DNA of 41,885 nt from Defluviitaleaceae bacterium (GTDB lineage: Bacteria; Bacillota; Clostridia; Lachnospirales; WRAA01), in NCBI GenBank assembly GCA_009780015.1, contig WRAW01000015.1:1-41885 (forward strand). The letters run 5' to 3'. The position numbers and the translations under genes are program-made. The notes below the pieces were generated by a model, which was not told the DNA's origin, did no database searches, and saw only the letters and a program-made list of their open reading frames with translations. The number at the start of each line of letters is the position of its first letter. Positions within the stretch are counted from its first letter, which is position 1. Positions 1 through 8,475 of the stretch are shown here, in pieces.

Positions 1-33
1 AATCAGCGTATTCAACTAAAAACAAAACTGACT

Positions 34-48
34 CCGTTTGAAAAACGG
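34..48. repeat. Small hairpin near the left edge
   Basis: CCGTTT/AAACGG form a 6-bp stem with a 3-base loop. No long T run follows. It may be the remains of a terminator for a gene to the left of the window. Apart from this hairpin, the palindromic element at 156-206 and the promoter at 234-263, nothing else is recognisable in positions 1-305. Confidence 0.3.
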
Positions 49-155
49 CGCCAGTTTGCGTAATTTGTAGATATACTGCGATAGGGCTATTATTTTCGTG
101 TCTGGTGAAGCTGGTTCAGTACAGAGTAGCCGCTTTGGGGCTTTGTTTTTATATA

Positions 156-206
156 GGGCGTGTTGCCACTACGCAAAGATGCGCATTTGGTAGTGGCAAC
201 ACGCCC
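156..206. repeat. 51-bp palindromic element G (GGGCGTG ends, TA flanks)
   Basis: Arms 156-171 and 191-206 are perfect reverse complements (16 bp, beginning GGGCGTGTTGCC), and the flanking TA on each side (154-155, 207-208) extends the symmetry. The 19-base centre contains CAAA...TTTG and the palindrome ATGCGCAT. Ends and TA flanks resemble element C at 8269-8475, so it is read as a miniature member of the same end class. It lies upstream of the promoter of the next gene. A factor-independent hairpin is possible, but no T run follows. Confidence 0.6.
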
Positions 207-233
207 TAATCAACAGTTTTGAAAAGAACCGGT

Positions 234-263
234 TTGACGCCTGTGAGAGTGCTGTGATATAAT
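234..263 (+). promoter_or_regulatory. Sigma-70-type promoter for the QueG-like gene
   Basis: TTGACG (234-239), an 18-base spacer and TATAAT (258-263). The ATG at 306 is about 36 bases past the expected start point. Confidence 0.6.
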
Positions 264-305
264 TTGTGTGATACTCAGAACTGTTTGTACCGGGAGAGAT
301 CATAT

Positions 306-1187
306 ATGGATCAGGTGTCAAAAAAATCAAACGCGAGCCTGCAAAGTGAGTTACATGCTTTCATTTTGGAATTTTACCAAGATCATGAGCTTAATAAATT
401 CCGATATGATGAAACAAAACGGTATTTCGACGTGCCTGTGATAGGCTATGCGGACGGGGACGACCCAATTTTTGAGAGCTATAAGAATGTCGTCTGCAAA
501 AATCATTTGACGCCGCGCGAAGCTTACTCAAAAATTCGTCCTGATGAAAACCCGAAAAAGCTTACGGTGATATCTATTTTATTACCGCAGACCAAGGAAG
601 TGCGGGACTCAAACAGACGCCACCGGCAAGACTCTCCTATTCCGTCATATGACTGGGTGGATGTAAAAGTCCGGGGGAGGGAGATGCAGGCCAAGCTCAA
701 CAACGCGATTGTGGGTATCCTGGCTTCAAATGGAATCAATAGTTTCGCCACGGACTCAACAGAATTGATACACGCGAAATTTAAAACTGATCCGCTTTCC
801 GTCGATATTCAGTGGTCGGAACGGCATATCGCATATGCGGCGGGATTAGGAACCTTTGGTCTATGCGGAAACATTATTACCGAAAAAGGGAAAGCAATGC
901 GGTGCGCAAGCTTGATCGCGGCCGTCGAATTTCCCGTGACGCCGCGCCCCTATCAACATTATAGAGAGTACTGTCTGTTTTATCCAAACGGCGAGTGTAA
1001 AGCGTGTATCGGTAGATGCCCCGTATCAGCGATATCTGAAAGCGGCAAAAACATTGAGCTGTGCAAGGAGCGCATATGGGCGGGAAAACCGATTGTTACG
1101 GAAAAATATGATTTAATGGAGCACGGCTGTGGTCTTTGTCAATTGAGCGTACCTTGTGAAGCCGGTATACCTGCCAGGAAGAAATAA
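306..1187 (+). CDS. QueG-like 4Fe-4S double-cluster protein
   Basis: A 293-residue cytoplasmic protein. The C-terminal third carries two cysteine clusters: CKACIGRCP, then HGCGLC...VPC, the ferredoxin-like pattern of epoxyqueuosine reductase (QueG) relatives. QueG reduces epoxyqueuosine in tRNA using cobalamin and two 4Fe-4S clusters. This protein is shorter and its N-terminal half is divergent, so it could be a paralogue with another reductive role. The ATG at 306 is chosen because GGGAGA lies just upstream; the frame is open back to a TTG at 264 inside the predicted leader. It stands alone behind its own promoter. Family assignment is fairly safe; the substrate is not known. Confidence 0.7.
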   Translation: MDQVSKKSNASLQSELHAFILEFYQDHELNKFRYDETKRYFDVPVIGYADGDDPIFESYKNVVCKNHLTPREAYSKIRPDENPKKLTVISILLPQTKEVRDSNRRHRQDSPIPSYDWVDVKVRGREMQAKLNNAIVGILASNGINSFATDSTELIHAKFKTDPLSVDIQWSERHIAYAAGLGTFGLCGNIITEKGKAMRCASLIAAVEFPVTPRPYQHYREYCLFYPNGECKACIGRCPVSAISESGKNIELCKERIWAGKPIVTEKYDLMEHGCGLCQLSVPCEAGIPARKK

Positions 1188-1200
1188 CGCCAGAAATCTG

Positions 1201-1229
1201 TTGAAGTGGCGGGGCCGCTATGTTATAAT
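1201..1229 (+). promoter_or_regulatory. Promoter for the EIIC-like/rsmF pair
   Basis: TTGAAG (1201-1206), a 17-base spacer and TATAAT (1224-1229), placed between the stop of the preceding gene and the GTG at 1266. Confidence 0.6.
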
Positions 1230-1265
1230 TCGCAAGAAACAACCGGAAGTGTGAGGAGTGAATCA

Positions 1266-2267
1266 GTGAAGATACAGAACTATGTTAGCGGAGTGCTTGG
1301 CGCAATGGCCAAGGGGCTGTTCGCCACGCTGATAATGGGCACGATAATAAGGCAGGTCGGAATAATCGCCGATATTTACATGCTGAGGGAGCTTGGACAG
1401 GTCGCAATGTTCCTGATGGGCCCGGCGATTGCCGGAGCGGTTGCCATGGAACGCGGCGCGAAGACGTTTACCGTGTTGTCCGCGGCGGTGGTCGGCGCGG
1501 TTGGCGCCGGCAGCGTCAGCATGTCCATGGGCGGCGGCTGGATGATAGCGGTGGGAGAGCCCGTAGGGGCGCTGCTTGCCGGAATTGTCGCGGCCGAGGT
1601 CGGCCGGCTGATCGAGGGCAGGAGCAAGTTCGACCTTATGATCGTGCCGGTTGTGGTGATACTCGCGGGCGGCTTTGTGGGCCTGACGCTTGCGCCGTAT
1701 GTCGCGGCGGCTCTTACGGCTGTCGGAGCGTTTATCAATAATCTGACGACCTTGCAGCCGCTGACCATGGGGATACTGATTGCCGTGACCGTGGGAATGG
1801 CTCTGACCGGCCCGATTTCGTCGGCGGCGCTGTGCATCGCGATCGGCATTGACGGGCTGGCGGCTGGCGCGGCGCTTGCAGGGGGCGCGGCGCAGATGGT
1901 TGGTTTTGCAGTGGCGAGCTTTCGCGAGAACAAGTTCAGCGGGTTGATAAGCCAGGGTTTGGGGACAAGCATGATACAGTTTCCAAATATCGTAAGAAAT
2001 CCGCTGATATGGGTTCCACCCATAATCGCGAGCGCCGTAGGCGGAGGGCTGTCGACGATGGTGTTTCGTATGGAGACGACGTCGGTGGGGGCGGGAATGG
2101 GAACTTCCGGCCTTGTGGGTCAGTTCACGACATACGCGGTAATGGGAGAGGCTTCGCTCATTCCCATGGCGTTGCTGCATTTTGTAATACCTGCGGTCGT
2201 CAGTCTGGCCGTAACTGAATTCATGAGAACCAGAAATTGGATACGCTTGGGAGATATGCAACTGTAA
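1266..2267 (+). CDS. PTS EIIC-like membrane protein (PTS_EIIC_2 type)
   Basis: A 333-residue, very hydrophobic protein with about ten predicted membrane segments rich in Gly, Ala and Met. It resembles the stand-alone EIIC-like family (PTS_EIIC_2), whose members are annotated as sugar-transport subunits but usually lack linked EIIA and EIIB domains; none is seen here. The start is the GTG at 1266, preceded by GAGGAG at 1253-1258 with a 7-base gap; the frame is open further upstream, but that extension covers the promoter. Its TAA stop overlaps the ATG of the methyltransferase gene (TAATG), so the two are probably co-transcribed. Substrate unknown. Confidence 0.7.
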   Translation: MKIQNYVSGVLGAMAKGLFATLIMGTIIRQVGIIADIYMLRELGQVAMFLMGPAIAGAVAMERGAKTFTVLSAAVVGAVGAGSVSMSMGGGWMIAVGEPVGALLAGIVAAEVGRLIEGRSKFDLMIVPVVVILAGGFVGLTLAPYVAAALTAVGAFINNLTTLQPLTMGILIAVTVGMALTGPISSAALCIAIGIDGLAAGAALAGGAAQMVGFAVASFRENKFSGLISQGLGTSMIQFPNIVRNPLIWVPPIIASAVGGGLSTMVFRMETTSVGAGMGTSGLVGQFTTYAVMGEASLIPMALLHFVIPAVVSLAVTEFMRTRNWIRLGDMQL

Positions 2268-3643
2268 TGCTGCCGATAGAGTACTTACAACACATGGAAG
2301 AACTGCTTGGAGGCGAGTTCGGCGCGTACCTGCGCGCTATGGACGAGCCTTCGCACGCTGGTATACGAACCAATCGCCTGAAAATTACGCCGGGCGAGTT
2401 GTCGCGTCTGATCGAAAAAGAGCCGGAGGGTGTGCCCTGGTGCGCTGACGGTTTCTATATGCCGGACGGGTTTCGAGCGGGAAAGAGCGCGCTGTACCAC
2501 GCGGGCCTGTATTATATTCAGGAGCCGTCGGCCATGAGCGCGGCGCAGGCCTTGGGAGTGTCCCCAGGAGAGAGGGTTCTCGATCTTTGCGCCGCCCCCG
2601 GCGGCAAGTCGACCCAGTTGGCCGGGGCGCTGGGCGGCGAGGGCTTGCTCATCTGCAATGACGTCAGCCGCTCACGCCTGAAAGCCTTGGTCAAGAACCT
2701 TGAGCTGGCCGGAGTCCGAAACGCCGTCGTAACATGCGAAGAGCCGCGCAAGCTGGCTCGTGCGTTTCCGGGCTTCTTCGACAAAATTCTGATAGATGCC
2801 CCGTGTTCAGGCGAGGGGATGTTCCGCAAGGACAGGGACGTATTGAAGGCATATTCAGCCCAGCGGATTGAGTTTTTCGCGCGAACTTCCCGGGACTTGC
2901 TTGAAAGCGCGGCATTGATGCTGTCGCCGGGGGGACGTATATTGTTTTCCACATGTACGTTCAATAAGACTGAGAACGAGGACTCGGTAGACGGTTTCCT
3001 GGCGTCAAACCGGGATTTTAGCCCGGCCGAAATACGGCTGAAAGGCGATGACGGCTTTGCCAAGGGCTTCGGCGGGAACGGCGAAAACTATAGGCGGCTG
3101 TTCCCGCACAGAGTACACGGCGAGGGGCATTTCCTGGCGGTTCTTGAAAAGAGAGGGAACTCTTCGCAAAATGAGAATAATGTTTCGGTATCCATGCCCA
3201 AATCACTCAAAAGAGCCGCGCGAAGCCAGCAAGCTGTCTTCCGTGACTTTGCGGCATATGCGTTGCGCGATGATTTTCTGATTGACGCTGAACTGTACGT
3301 CATGGGCGACACGCTGTACACGCTTCCGCCGGGGCTTCCGAATCTTGACGGCATCAGGCTCGTCAAGACGGGCCTGCGTCTTGGGGAATTACGTCAGTCC
3401 CGCTTCGAGCCGAGCCAGGCTCTGGCAATGGCGCTTACATGCCGTGACGTAAAGCAGGTTGCGGACTTTCCGCACACTTCCGCGGAGGTCGTTAAATATC
3501 TAAAAGGTGAAACACTTGAGATGGCTCCCGGAAGTCAGGATGGATGGGCTCTGGTGTGTACCGAAGGGTATCCGCTGGGCTGGGGCAAGGTTTTGCGCGG
3601 CATACTAAAGAACAAGTACAATAGGAATTGGCTGATGGATTAA
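2267..3643 (+). CDS. rsmF: RsmF/NSUN-type RNA (cytosine-5-)methyltransferase
   Basis: A 458-residue class I SAM-dependent RNA m5C methyltransferase. The SAM-binding motif DLCAAPGGKSTQ, the motif IV DAPCSGEGMF and the motif VI STCTFNKTENE are all present; the last two hold the release and nucleophilic cysteines of the RsmB/RsmF family. The part after about residue 310 matches the RsmF-type C-terminal RNA-binding region. The likely target is a cytosine in 16S rRNA (YebU-like), but the exact base cannot be read from sequence. The ATG at 2267 overlaps the previous stop. The TAA stop (3641-3643) is also the left flanking repeat of element A. Confidence 0.88.
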   Translation: MLPIEYLQHMEELLGGEFGAYLRAMDEPSHAGIRTNRLKITPGELSRLIEKEPEGVPWCADGFYMPDGFRAGKSALYHAGLYYIQEPSAMSAAQALGVSPGERVLDLCAAPGGKSTQLAGALGGEGLLICNDVSRSRLKALVKNLELAGVRNAVVTCEEPRKLARAFPGFFDKILIDAPCSGEGMFRKDRDVLKAYSAQRIEFFARTSRDLLESAALMLSPGGRILFSTCTFNKTENEDSVDGFLASNRDFSPAEIRLKGDDGFAKGFGGNGENYRRLFPHRVHGEGHFLAVLEKRGNSSQNENNVSVSMPKSLKRAARSQQAVFRDFAAYALRDDFLIDAELYVMGDTLYTLPPGLPNLDGIRLVKTGLRLGELRQSRFEPSQALAMALTCRDVKQVADFPHTSAEVVKYLKGETLEMAPGSQDGWALVCTEGYPLGWGKVLRGILKNKYNRNWLMD

Positions 3644-3900
3644 GAACCTGTGGTCAATATCCGAAATGCTGGCTAGAAGTGGCGGTTTTTCGCCAGTCTA
3701 GGAAGGAGCGACGCCGCGTACCCATAGCGGTACGCAAGGATGCTGTGTGCCGGTGGCACACGTTTAGCATCGAAGCGCCAGCGTAGGTGGAGCGACTGAC
3801 GACCCGGGGTCCCCATAAAGCCCGGTTTTGGCTTTATGGGGTGGACTGTGGCGGAAAACCGACCTTCTAGGCTGCGTTGAGCGGTGTTGACCACAGGTTC
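3644..3900. mobile_element. Element A: 257-bp mosaic MITE-like element, TAA flanks
   Basis: Ends are GAACCTGTGGTCAA and its exact reverse complement (3887-3900), with weaker symmetry for about 40 more bases. TAA lies directly on both sides (3641-3643, 3901-3903), as expected of a target duplication; the left copy is the rsmF stop codon. Three internal hairpins are visible: GCGTACC/GGTACGC (3716-3735), the GGATGCTGTGTGCC...GGCACAC module (3738-3771), and a perfect 12-bp stem CCCCATAAAGCC/GGCTTTATGGGG (3811-3841). The modules recur in elements C, D and E. It encodes no protein, so it would be non-autonomous. Confidence 0.75.
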
Positions 3901-3922
3901 TAAGCCTTACAGGAGAGACGCA

Positions 3923-5344
3923 ATGTACGACGTGATAATAATCGGCGCGGGAGTAATCGGCTGCGCAATCGCGCGAGAACTGTCGCGATACAGCCTCAGG
4001 ACTCTTGTGCTGGAGAAGGGCAGCGACGTGGCCGTGGGAGCGTCCAAGGCCAACAGCGGCATCGTGCACGCGGGATACGACGCGAAGCCGGGCACGCTCA
4101 AGGCGCATTACAACATGCTTGGCGTCTCAATGTTCGAGGAATTCTCACGAGAGCTGGGCTTCGCCTTCGACATGCGCGGTTCATTCGTGGTATGCATGGA
4201 CGAGGCCGACGTTCCAAAACTTGAGGAATTGATGGTGAGAGGCCAAGATAACGGTGTACCCGGTCTTGAGATAGTTGACGGCGGGCGTCTGCGCCTGCTT
4301 GAACCGGGCGTGAGCGAAAAGGCCGTCAAGGCGCTGTACGCACCGACCGGTGGGATAGTGTCTCCTTATGAGATGACATTGGCTTTAGCCGAAAATGCCG
4401 CAGAAAACGGTGTGCAATTCAAGTTTGGCGCGAAGGTAACCGGTGCGGCCAAGGGCAACGACGGCAATTTCACAGTGACGACAACGCAGGGAGGCTTCGC
4501 GGCGCGCGCGCTTATAAATGCGGCGGGCGTCCATGCCGACGAAGTTAACAACATGATTAGCGCCTACAAAATAAACATAGTGGCGCGCAAGGGCGAGTAT
4601 ATAATGCTTGACAAGATCGGCGGCGTACACTCGACTATTTTCCAGCTCCCGACAAAGATGGGCAAGGGGGTGCTGGTTTCGCCGACCGTTGACGGAAACA
4701 TAATCCTGGGCCCAACCGCCGTCGATGTAGACGACAAGGACGATGTGTCCACAACCGCCGCGGGCTTGCAGGGTATCCTGAAAAACGCGCTGATATCCGT
4801 ACCGGGTCTGCGACTTGACCGCACAATAGTTTCGTTTGCCGGGTTGCGCGCGCACAGCGCGGACGGCGATTTTATAATAGGTGAAGCGCCGGATGTGAAG
4901 GGCATGATAAACGCCGCGGGGATAGAATCCCCCGGCATTACGTCCGCCCCTGCGATTGCGCGGCATGTGGGGTCAATTGTCGTACAGATGCTGGACGCCA
5001 AGCCGGACCCCGGTTTTAACCCGATCCGTAAGCCTCACTTTAATTTTCGCCGGTCGGACGACGCTGCCCGCGCCGCGGCTGTCTCGCGAAACCCCGACTA
5101 TGGCAGAATTGTTTGCCGCTGCGAGCTTGTAAGTCTTGGCGAAATGCGCGACGCCATCCGTTCGCCGGTTCCTGCGCGGGACATGGACGCGCTCAAGCGC
5201 AGAACGCGAACGGGCATGGGTCGATGCCAGGGCAGCTTTTGTACGAGCCGCGCCCTGGGGCTGCTGGCCGAAGAGTTGGGCGTCGACCTTTGCGAAGTGA
5301 CAAAATTCGGCGAAAACTCGAGGATACTATATGACAGAAGTTGA
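3923..5344 (+). CDS. GlpA-like FAD-dependent oxidoreductase with BFD-type 2Fe-2S domain
   Basis: A 473-residue flavoprotein. It opens with a dinucleotide-binding motif (IIGAGVIGCAIAREL), followed by a DAO/GlpA-type FAD domain with the GIVHAGYDAKPGTLKA segment typical of anaerobic glycerol-3-phosphate dehydrogenase homologues. The last 80 residues hold four cysteines (VCRCE...GRCQGSFC), a BFD-like 2Fe-2S domain. AGGAG lies 6-7 bases before the ATG at 3923. It overlaps the next gene by 14 bases, and the two resemble the GlpA-GlpB arrangement. Glycerol-3-phosphate is a likely but unproven substrate; other 2-hydroxyacid or amine oxidases share this fold. Confidence 0.75.
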   Translation: MYDVIIIGAGVIGCAIARELSRYSLRTLVLEKGSDVAVGASKANSGIVHAGYDAKPGTLKAHYNMLGVSMFEEFSRELGFAFDMRGSFVVCMDEADVPKLEELMVRGQDNGVPGLEIVDGGRLRLLEPGVSEKAVKALYAPTGGIVSPYEMTLALAENAAENGVQFKFGAKVTGAAKGNDGNFTVTTTQGGFAARALINAAGVHADEVNNMISAYKINIVARKGEYIMLDKIGGVHSTIFQLPTKMGKGVLVSPTVDGNIILGPTAVDVDDKDDVSTTAAGLQGILKNALISVPGLRLDRTIVSFAGLRAHSADGDFIIGEAPDVKGMINAAGIESPGITSAPAIARHVGSIVVQMLDAKPDPGFNPIRKPHFNFRRSDDAARAAAVSRNPDYGRIVCRCELVSLGEMRDAIRSPVPARDMDALKRRTRTGMGRCQGSFCTSRALGLLAEELGVDLCEVTKFGENSRILYDRS

Positions 5345-6323
5345 TATCGCTATAATAGGAGCGGGCCCGGCCGGCCTTGCCGCCGCGGTTGCGGCGTACG
5401 ACGCCGGCGCGGCGGATATACTGATACTGGATCGCGACTCCAGTCTTGGCGGAATACTGAACCAATGTACGCACGAGGGTTTCGGCGAATATACCTTCGG
5501 GGAAGTTCTGGACGGACCGGCCTACGCCGAGCGCTGCGCGAAGCTGGTTGTGGAACGGGGCATCCGTACCATGCAGGATACAATAATTACGGACTTGACC
5601 CCTGAGCGCGTACTTACCGCCGTGAACTCACACGGCTTACACAAAATAAGCGCGCGCAGCATAGTGCTTGCTACGGGATGCCGCGAACGCGGACGCGGGG
5701 TTTTGGGCATAGCGGGTGATCGTCCCGCCGGAGTGCTGACCGCCGGAACCGCGCAGAAGCTGGTCAATACCTACGGACTCGTCCCAGGGCGCGAGATCGT
5801 CATACTTGGGTCGGGCGACATCGGCCTTATAGCCGCCAGGCTGCTGACGATTAACGGCGCGCGCATAAAGGCCGTCGTCGAAAGGAACCCGCAAAGCCCG
5901 GGACTTGCCGGCAATATCGAGCAGTGCCTCGACGCTTTCGGCATAGAGCTGCGTCTGTCGCACAACGTCACCCGCATCGAAGGCCGTGAGCGCGTAACCG
6001 GTGTGTACGTCGCAAAAGTGGGTGAAAATATGCAGTCAATCCCCGGGACGGAAGAGCTTATCCCGTGCGATACGCTGCTGCTGTCCGTCGGCCTGATACC
6101 CGAGAACGAGCTGGCAAGCCGCGCGGGGGTACGGCTGGACGCGAGAACGGGCGGCGCGGTAGTTGACGAAACATGTCGGACGAGCGTCCCGGGCGTGTTC
6201 GCATGTGGGAATGCCGTGCGCGTACACCAGCTTGTCGACAATGTATACGAAGAAGGCGCGCTGGCGGGCCGCCACGCCGCGCAATATGTCTTATCCTGTG
6301 AGGGACGCCATGCAGAAGCTTGA
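5331..6323 (+). CDS. GlpB-like FAD/NAD(P)-dependent oxidoreductase
   Basis: A 330-residue pyridine-nucleotide-disulphide-type flavoprotein. It has an N-terminal FAD motif (IIGAGPAGLAAAVAAYDAG), a second dinucleotide fold near residue 155 (VILGSGDIGLIAARLL) and the C-terminal FAD motif GVFACGNAVRVH. There is no CxxC disulphide of the thioredoxin-reductase type. Proteins of this kind are usually found directly after a GlpA-like gene, often with a small DUF1667 protein as third partner; that partner is absent here and the next gene is an RNA methyltransferase. It probably forms a complex with the preceding gene product and passes electrons between the two flavins. Confidence 0.72.
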   Translation: MTEVDIAIIGAGPAGLAAAVAAYDAGAADILILDRDSSLGGILNQCTHEGFGEYTFGEVLDGPAYAERCAKLVVERGIRTMQDTIITDLTPERVLTAVNSHGLHKISARSIVLATGCRERGRGVLGIAGDRPAGVLTAGTAQKLVNTYGLVPGREIVILGSGDIGLIAARLLTINGARIKAVVERNPQSPGLAGNIEQCLDAFGIELRLSHNVTRIEGRERVTGVYVAKVGENMQSIPGTEELIPCDTLLLSVGLIPENELASRAGVRLDARTGGAVVDETCRTSVPGVFACGNAVRVHQLVDNVYEEGALAGRHAAQYVLSCEGRHAEA

Positions 6324-7452
6324 TCTTATCGCAACAACGACATTCGGGCTGGAGGCCACGGTAAAGCGCGAGCTTGAGCGCCTGGGCTTTGCCGATGCGC
6401 GCTCCTCCGACGGCCGTGTGGACTTCACCGGCGACGCTTCGTCAATCGCGCGCGCAAACCTGTGGCTGCGCTCGTCCGACAGGGTGCTTCTTAGAATGGG
6501 CGAGTTTACGGCGACGACGTTCGATGAGTTGTTCGAGCGGACAAAGTCTCTTCCTTGGGACGACTGGATTACTAAGGACGGAAAATTCACTGTGACCGGA
6601 AAGTCGGTTAAGTCCACGTTGTTCAGCGTGCCCGACTGTCAGTCCATCGTCAAGAAGGCCGTGGTAGAAAAGCTGCGGTCGCGGCACAACGTCGACTGGT
6701 TCGACGAAACGGGGCCGGAGTACAAGGTGCAGGTTGCGCTGTTGAAAGACACAGCGACCCTGACCATCGACACAACAGGCCCAGGACTGCACAAGCGCGG
6801 ATACCGCGAGCACGCGGGGGCGGCCCCTCTAAAGGAAACGCTGGCTGCTGCCCTTATCGAACTGAGCTTCTGGAAGCCGGGACGGATTCTTTTGGACGGC
6901 GTGTGCGGCTCCGGCACAATTCCCATAGAGGCGGCGCTAATTGCCCGCGGCATAGCGCCCGGCCTTAACCGCGCGTTCGTCAGCCAGACGTGGCCGCAGA
7001 TATCCGACCTTATTTGGAAGGATGAGCGCCGCCGCGCCTACGCCGCTATTTCATATGACACTGAGCCTCAAATCTACGGCTATGACATTGATCCGAACGT
7101 AATCGAGCTGGCCAAGGCAAACGCGGCCAAAGCAGGAGTGGACGACTGCATCACATTCGGGGCGTCGCCACTGGGCAAGCTTTCACTGCCCGGAGCTTTC
7201 GGCGTGTGCATCATGAACCCACCCTACGGCGACCGGATGGCAAGTGCCAAGGAAGCCGCCGCCCTCTACCGTGAAATGGGCGCGCTTTTTGCCGCCGATA
7301 AGTCGTGGTCGGTGTACGTAATCACCTCCGACGAGGACTTCGAGCGGCACTACGGAGCAAAGGCCGACAAGAAACGCAAGCTCTTCAACGGCATGATAAA
7401 GACGGACTATTACCAGTTCCACGGAAGAAGGCCGGGCCATGAAGGCGTATGA
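6310..7452 (+). CDS. RlmL/YcbY-type RNA N2-guanine methyltransferase (THUMP domain)
   Basis: 380 residues. The N-terminal part (to about 160) is a THUMP-type RNA-binding region; the rest is a SAM-dependent methyltransferase with [14 protein letters not shown] (SAM loop), [17 protein letters not shown] and the catalytic NPPYGDRM motif. This matches the single-domain homologues of the N-terminal half of E. coli RlmL, which makes m2G in 23S rRNA. The ATG at 6310 sits 14 bases inside the preceding gene after GTGAGGGA, and the downstream gene starts 14 bases before its stop, so it belongs to a tight operon. The modified base is inferred from the family only. Confidence 0.82.
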   Translation: MQKLDLIATTTFGLEATVKRELERLGFADARSSDGRVDFTGDASSIARANLWLRSSDRVLLRMGEFTATTFDELFERTKSLPWDDWITKDGKFTVTGKSVKSTLFSVPDCQSIVKKAVVEKLRSRHNVDWFDETGPEYKVQVALLKDTATLTIDTTGPGLHKRGYREHAGAAPLKETLAAALIELSFWKPGRILLDGVCGSGTIPIEAALIARGIAPGLNRAFVSQTWPQISDLIWKDERRRAYAAISYDTEPQIYGYDIDPNVIELAKANAAKAGVDDCITFGASPLGKLSLPGAFGVCIMNPPYGDRMASAKEAAALYREMGALFAADKSWSVYVITSDEDFERHYGAKADKKRKLFNGMIKTDYYQFHGRRPGHEGV

Positions 7453-7720
7453 ATACGACGCGGCAATACAAAAAGCCCCAGACATGGACGCCGCGTATGT
7501 CGTGTTTCCATTTGATATACGCGAGGTGTTCGGCAAGGGGCGTGTGAAAGTTCGTGCGACGTTTGACGGCGAACCTTATGACGGAAGCATTGTAAACATG
7601 GGAGTAAAGAACGCCGACGGATCGGTGTGCTACATAATCGGGATAACAAAGGCCATACGCGCGAAGATCGGCAAGCAGCCGGGGGATACGGTTCGAGTCA
7701 CGATCCGCGAACGGGAGTGA
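7439..7720 (+). CDS. DUF1905 domain protein
   Basis: A 93-residue protein that is nearly all one DUF1905 domain: a small beta-barrel-like fold with the conserved core [20 protein letters not shown], then [23 protein letters not shown]. Such domains occur alone or joined to YdeI/OmdA-type domains; their biochemical role is not established. The start overlaps the preceding gene by 14 bases, and a TTG-started acetyltransferase follows after 6 bases. Confidence 0.75.
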   Translation: MKAYEYDAAIQKAPDMDAAYVVFPFDIREVFGKGRVKVRATFDGEPYDGSIVNMGVKNADGSVCYIIGITKAIRAKIGKQPGDTVRVTIRERE

Positions 7721-7726
7721 GAGTAT

Positions 7727-8269
7727 TTGATACAGATACGCAATATGAACGATATCACGCCGGACCAGTTAGGGCAAGCGGCGCGCGTACTCAGCGACAG
7801 TCTGCCGTGGGGCTACGCCGCGCCCGAAGATGCCATGCGTGAGATCAAGCGAAGGCTTGTGCCTGAGAACACCATGCTGGCGGTCGTTTCGGAAGGCGAA
7901 GTCGTGGCGCTTGCCGGTATGATGGATCCGACTTATGACGGGCGGGTATTTGAGCTGCACCCGCTTGCCGTCAGAAGCGACCGTCGGGGACGGGGAATGG
8001 GACGCGCCCTGGTTACGGCTCTGGAAGACGCGGCCCGGAGCCGGGGTGGCGTTGTCATGTGGCTGGGAGCCGACGACGACAGCGCCGAAGGAGAGACCAC
8101 TTTGGCCGGCGTAGACCTGTTCGACGATCTTCCGGGGCGTCTCGCTAATTTCAAGCCTGGTACTCACCAGGCGGGGTTCTATATGAAACTGGGATACGGT
8201 ATTATCGGCGTCATGCCCGAAGCAAGCGGCCCGGGCAAGCCCGACATATACATGGCGAAACGACTCTAG
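7727..8269 (+). CDS. GNAT acetyltransferase, AAC(6')-like
   Basis: A 180-residue GNAT-fold protein. The acetyl-CoA pyrophosphate loop is RSDRRGRGMGRAL near residue 84. The stretches WLGADDDSAEGETTLAGVDL and GFYMKLGYGIIGVMP...GKPDIYMAKRL follow the pattern of the AAC(6')-like subgroup, but similarity to that subgroup does not show antibiotic modification. The TTG at 7727 has GGGAG 8 bases upstream; an ATG at 7745 is the alternative. The TAG stop is made of the TA flank plus the first base of element C, and the gene converges on degV. Confidence 0.75.
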   Translation: MIQIRNMNDITPDQLGQAARVLSDSLPWGYAAPEDAMREIKRRLVPENTMLAVVSEGEVVALAGMMDPTYDGRVFELHPLAVRSDRRGRGMGRALVTALEDAARSRGGVVMWLGADDDSAEGETTLAGVDLFDDLPGRLANFKPGTHQAGFYMKLGYGIIGVMPEASGPGKPDIYMAKRL

Positions 8270-8475
8270 GGTGTGCCGGCAATAGATTTTTCGGAATATT
8301 TTTGGTCGAACTCCACCCCACGAAGCCAAAACCAGGCTTCGTGGGGGCCCCGGTTTTGTGCCGCTCTTCGTCGGTTCCTTCTAGCGTACCACTGCGGGTA
8401 CGCGTCGTCGTCACCTCCTAGATTGGCACAAAATCGCCTCAAAAATCTTCTCGAAAAACTATTGTCGACACACCC
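8269..8475. mobile_element. Element C: 207-bp mosaic MITE-like element, TA flanks
   Basis: Ends are GGGTGTGCCGGCAATAG and an imperfect reverse complement ending CACACCC, and both are followed inward by a T-rich stretch; similarity between the arms runs about 40 bases. TA flanks both sides (8267-8268, 8476-8477). Inside are the 12-bp stem CCCCACGAAGCC/GGCTTCGTGGGG (8316-8346), the hairpin GCGTACC/GGTACGC (8384-8403) and TCCTAGATTGGC (8416-8427), which is identical in element E. It lies exactly between the stop codons of two convergent genes and could act as a terminator for both. Confidence 0.75.

Noticed and set aside
1263-2261. 332-codon open frame on the minus strand
   Set aside because: It is opposite the EIIC-like gene, rich in Arg and His, has no ribosome binding site and no recognisable domain. 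It is a by-product of high GC codon use.
7727-8269. Aminoglycoside resistance gene
   Set aside because: The sequence follows the AAC(6')-like pattern, but nothing shows that it acts on antibiotics; many chromosomal GNAT proteins look like this.
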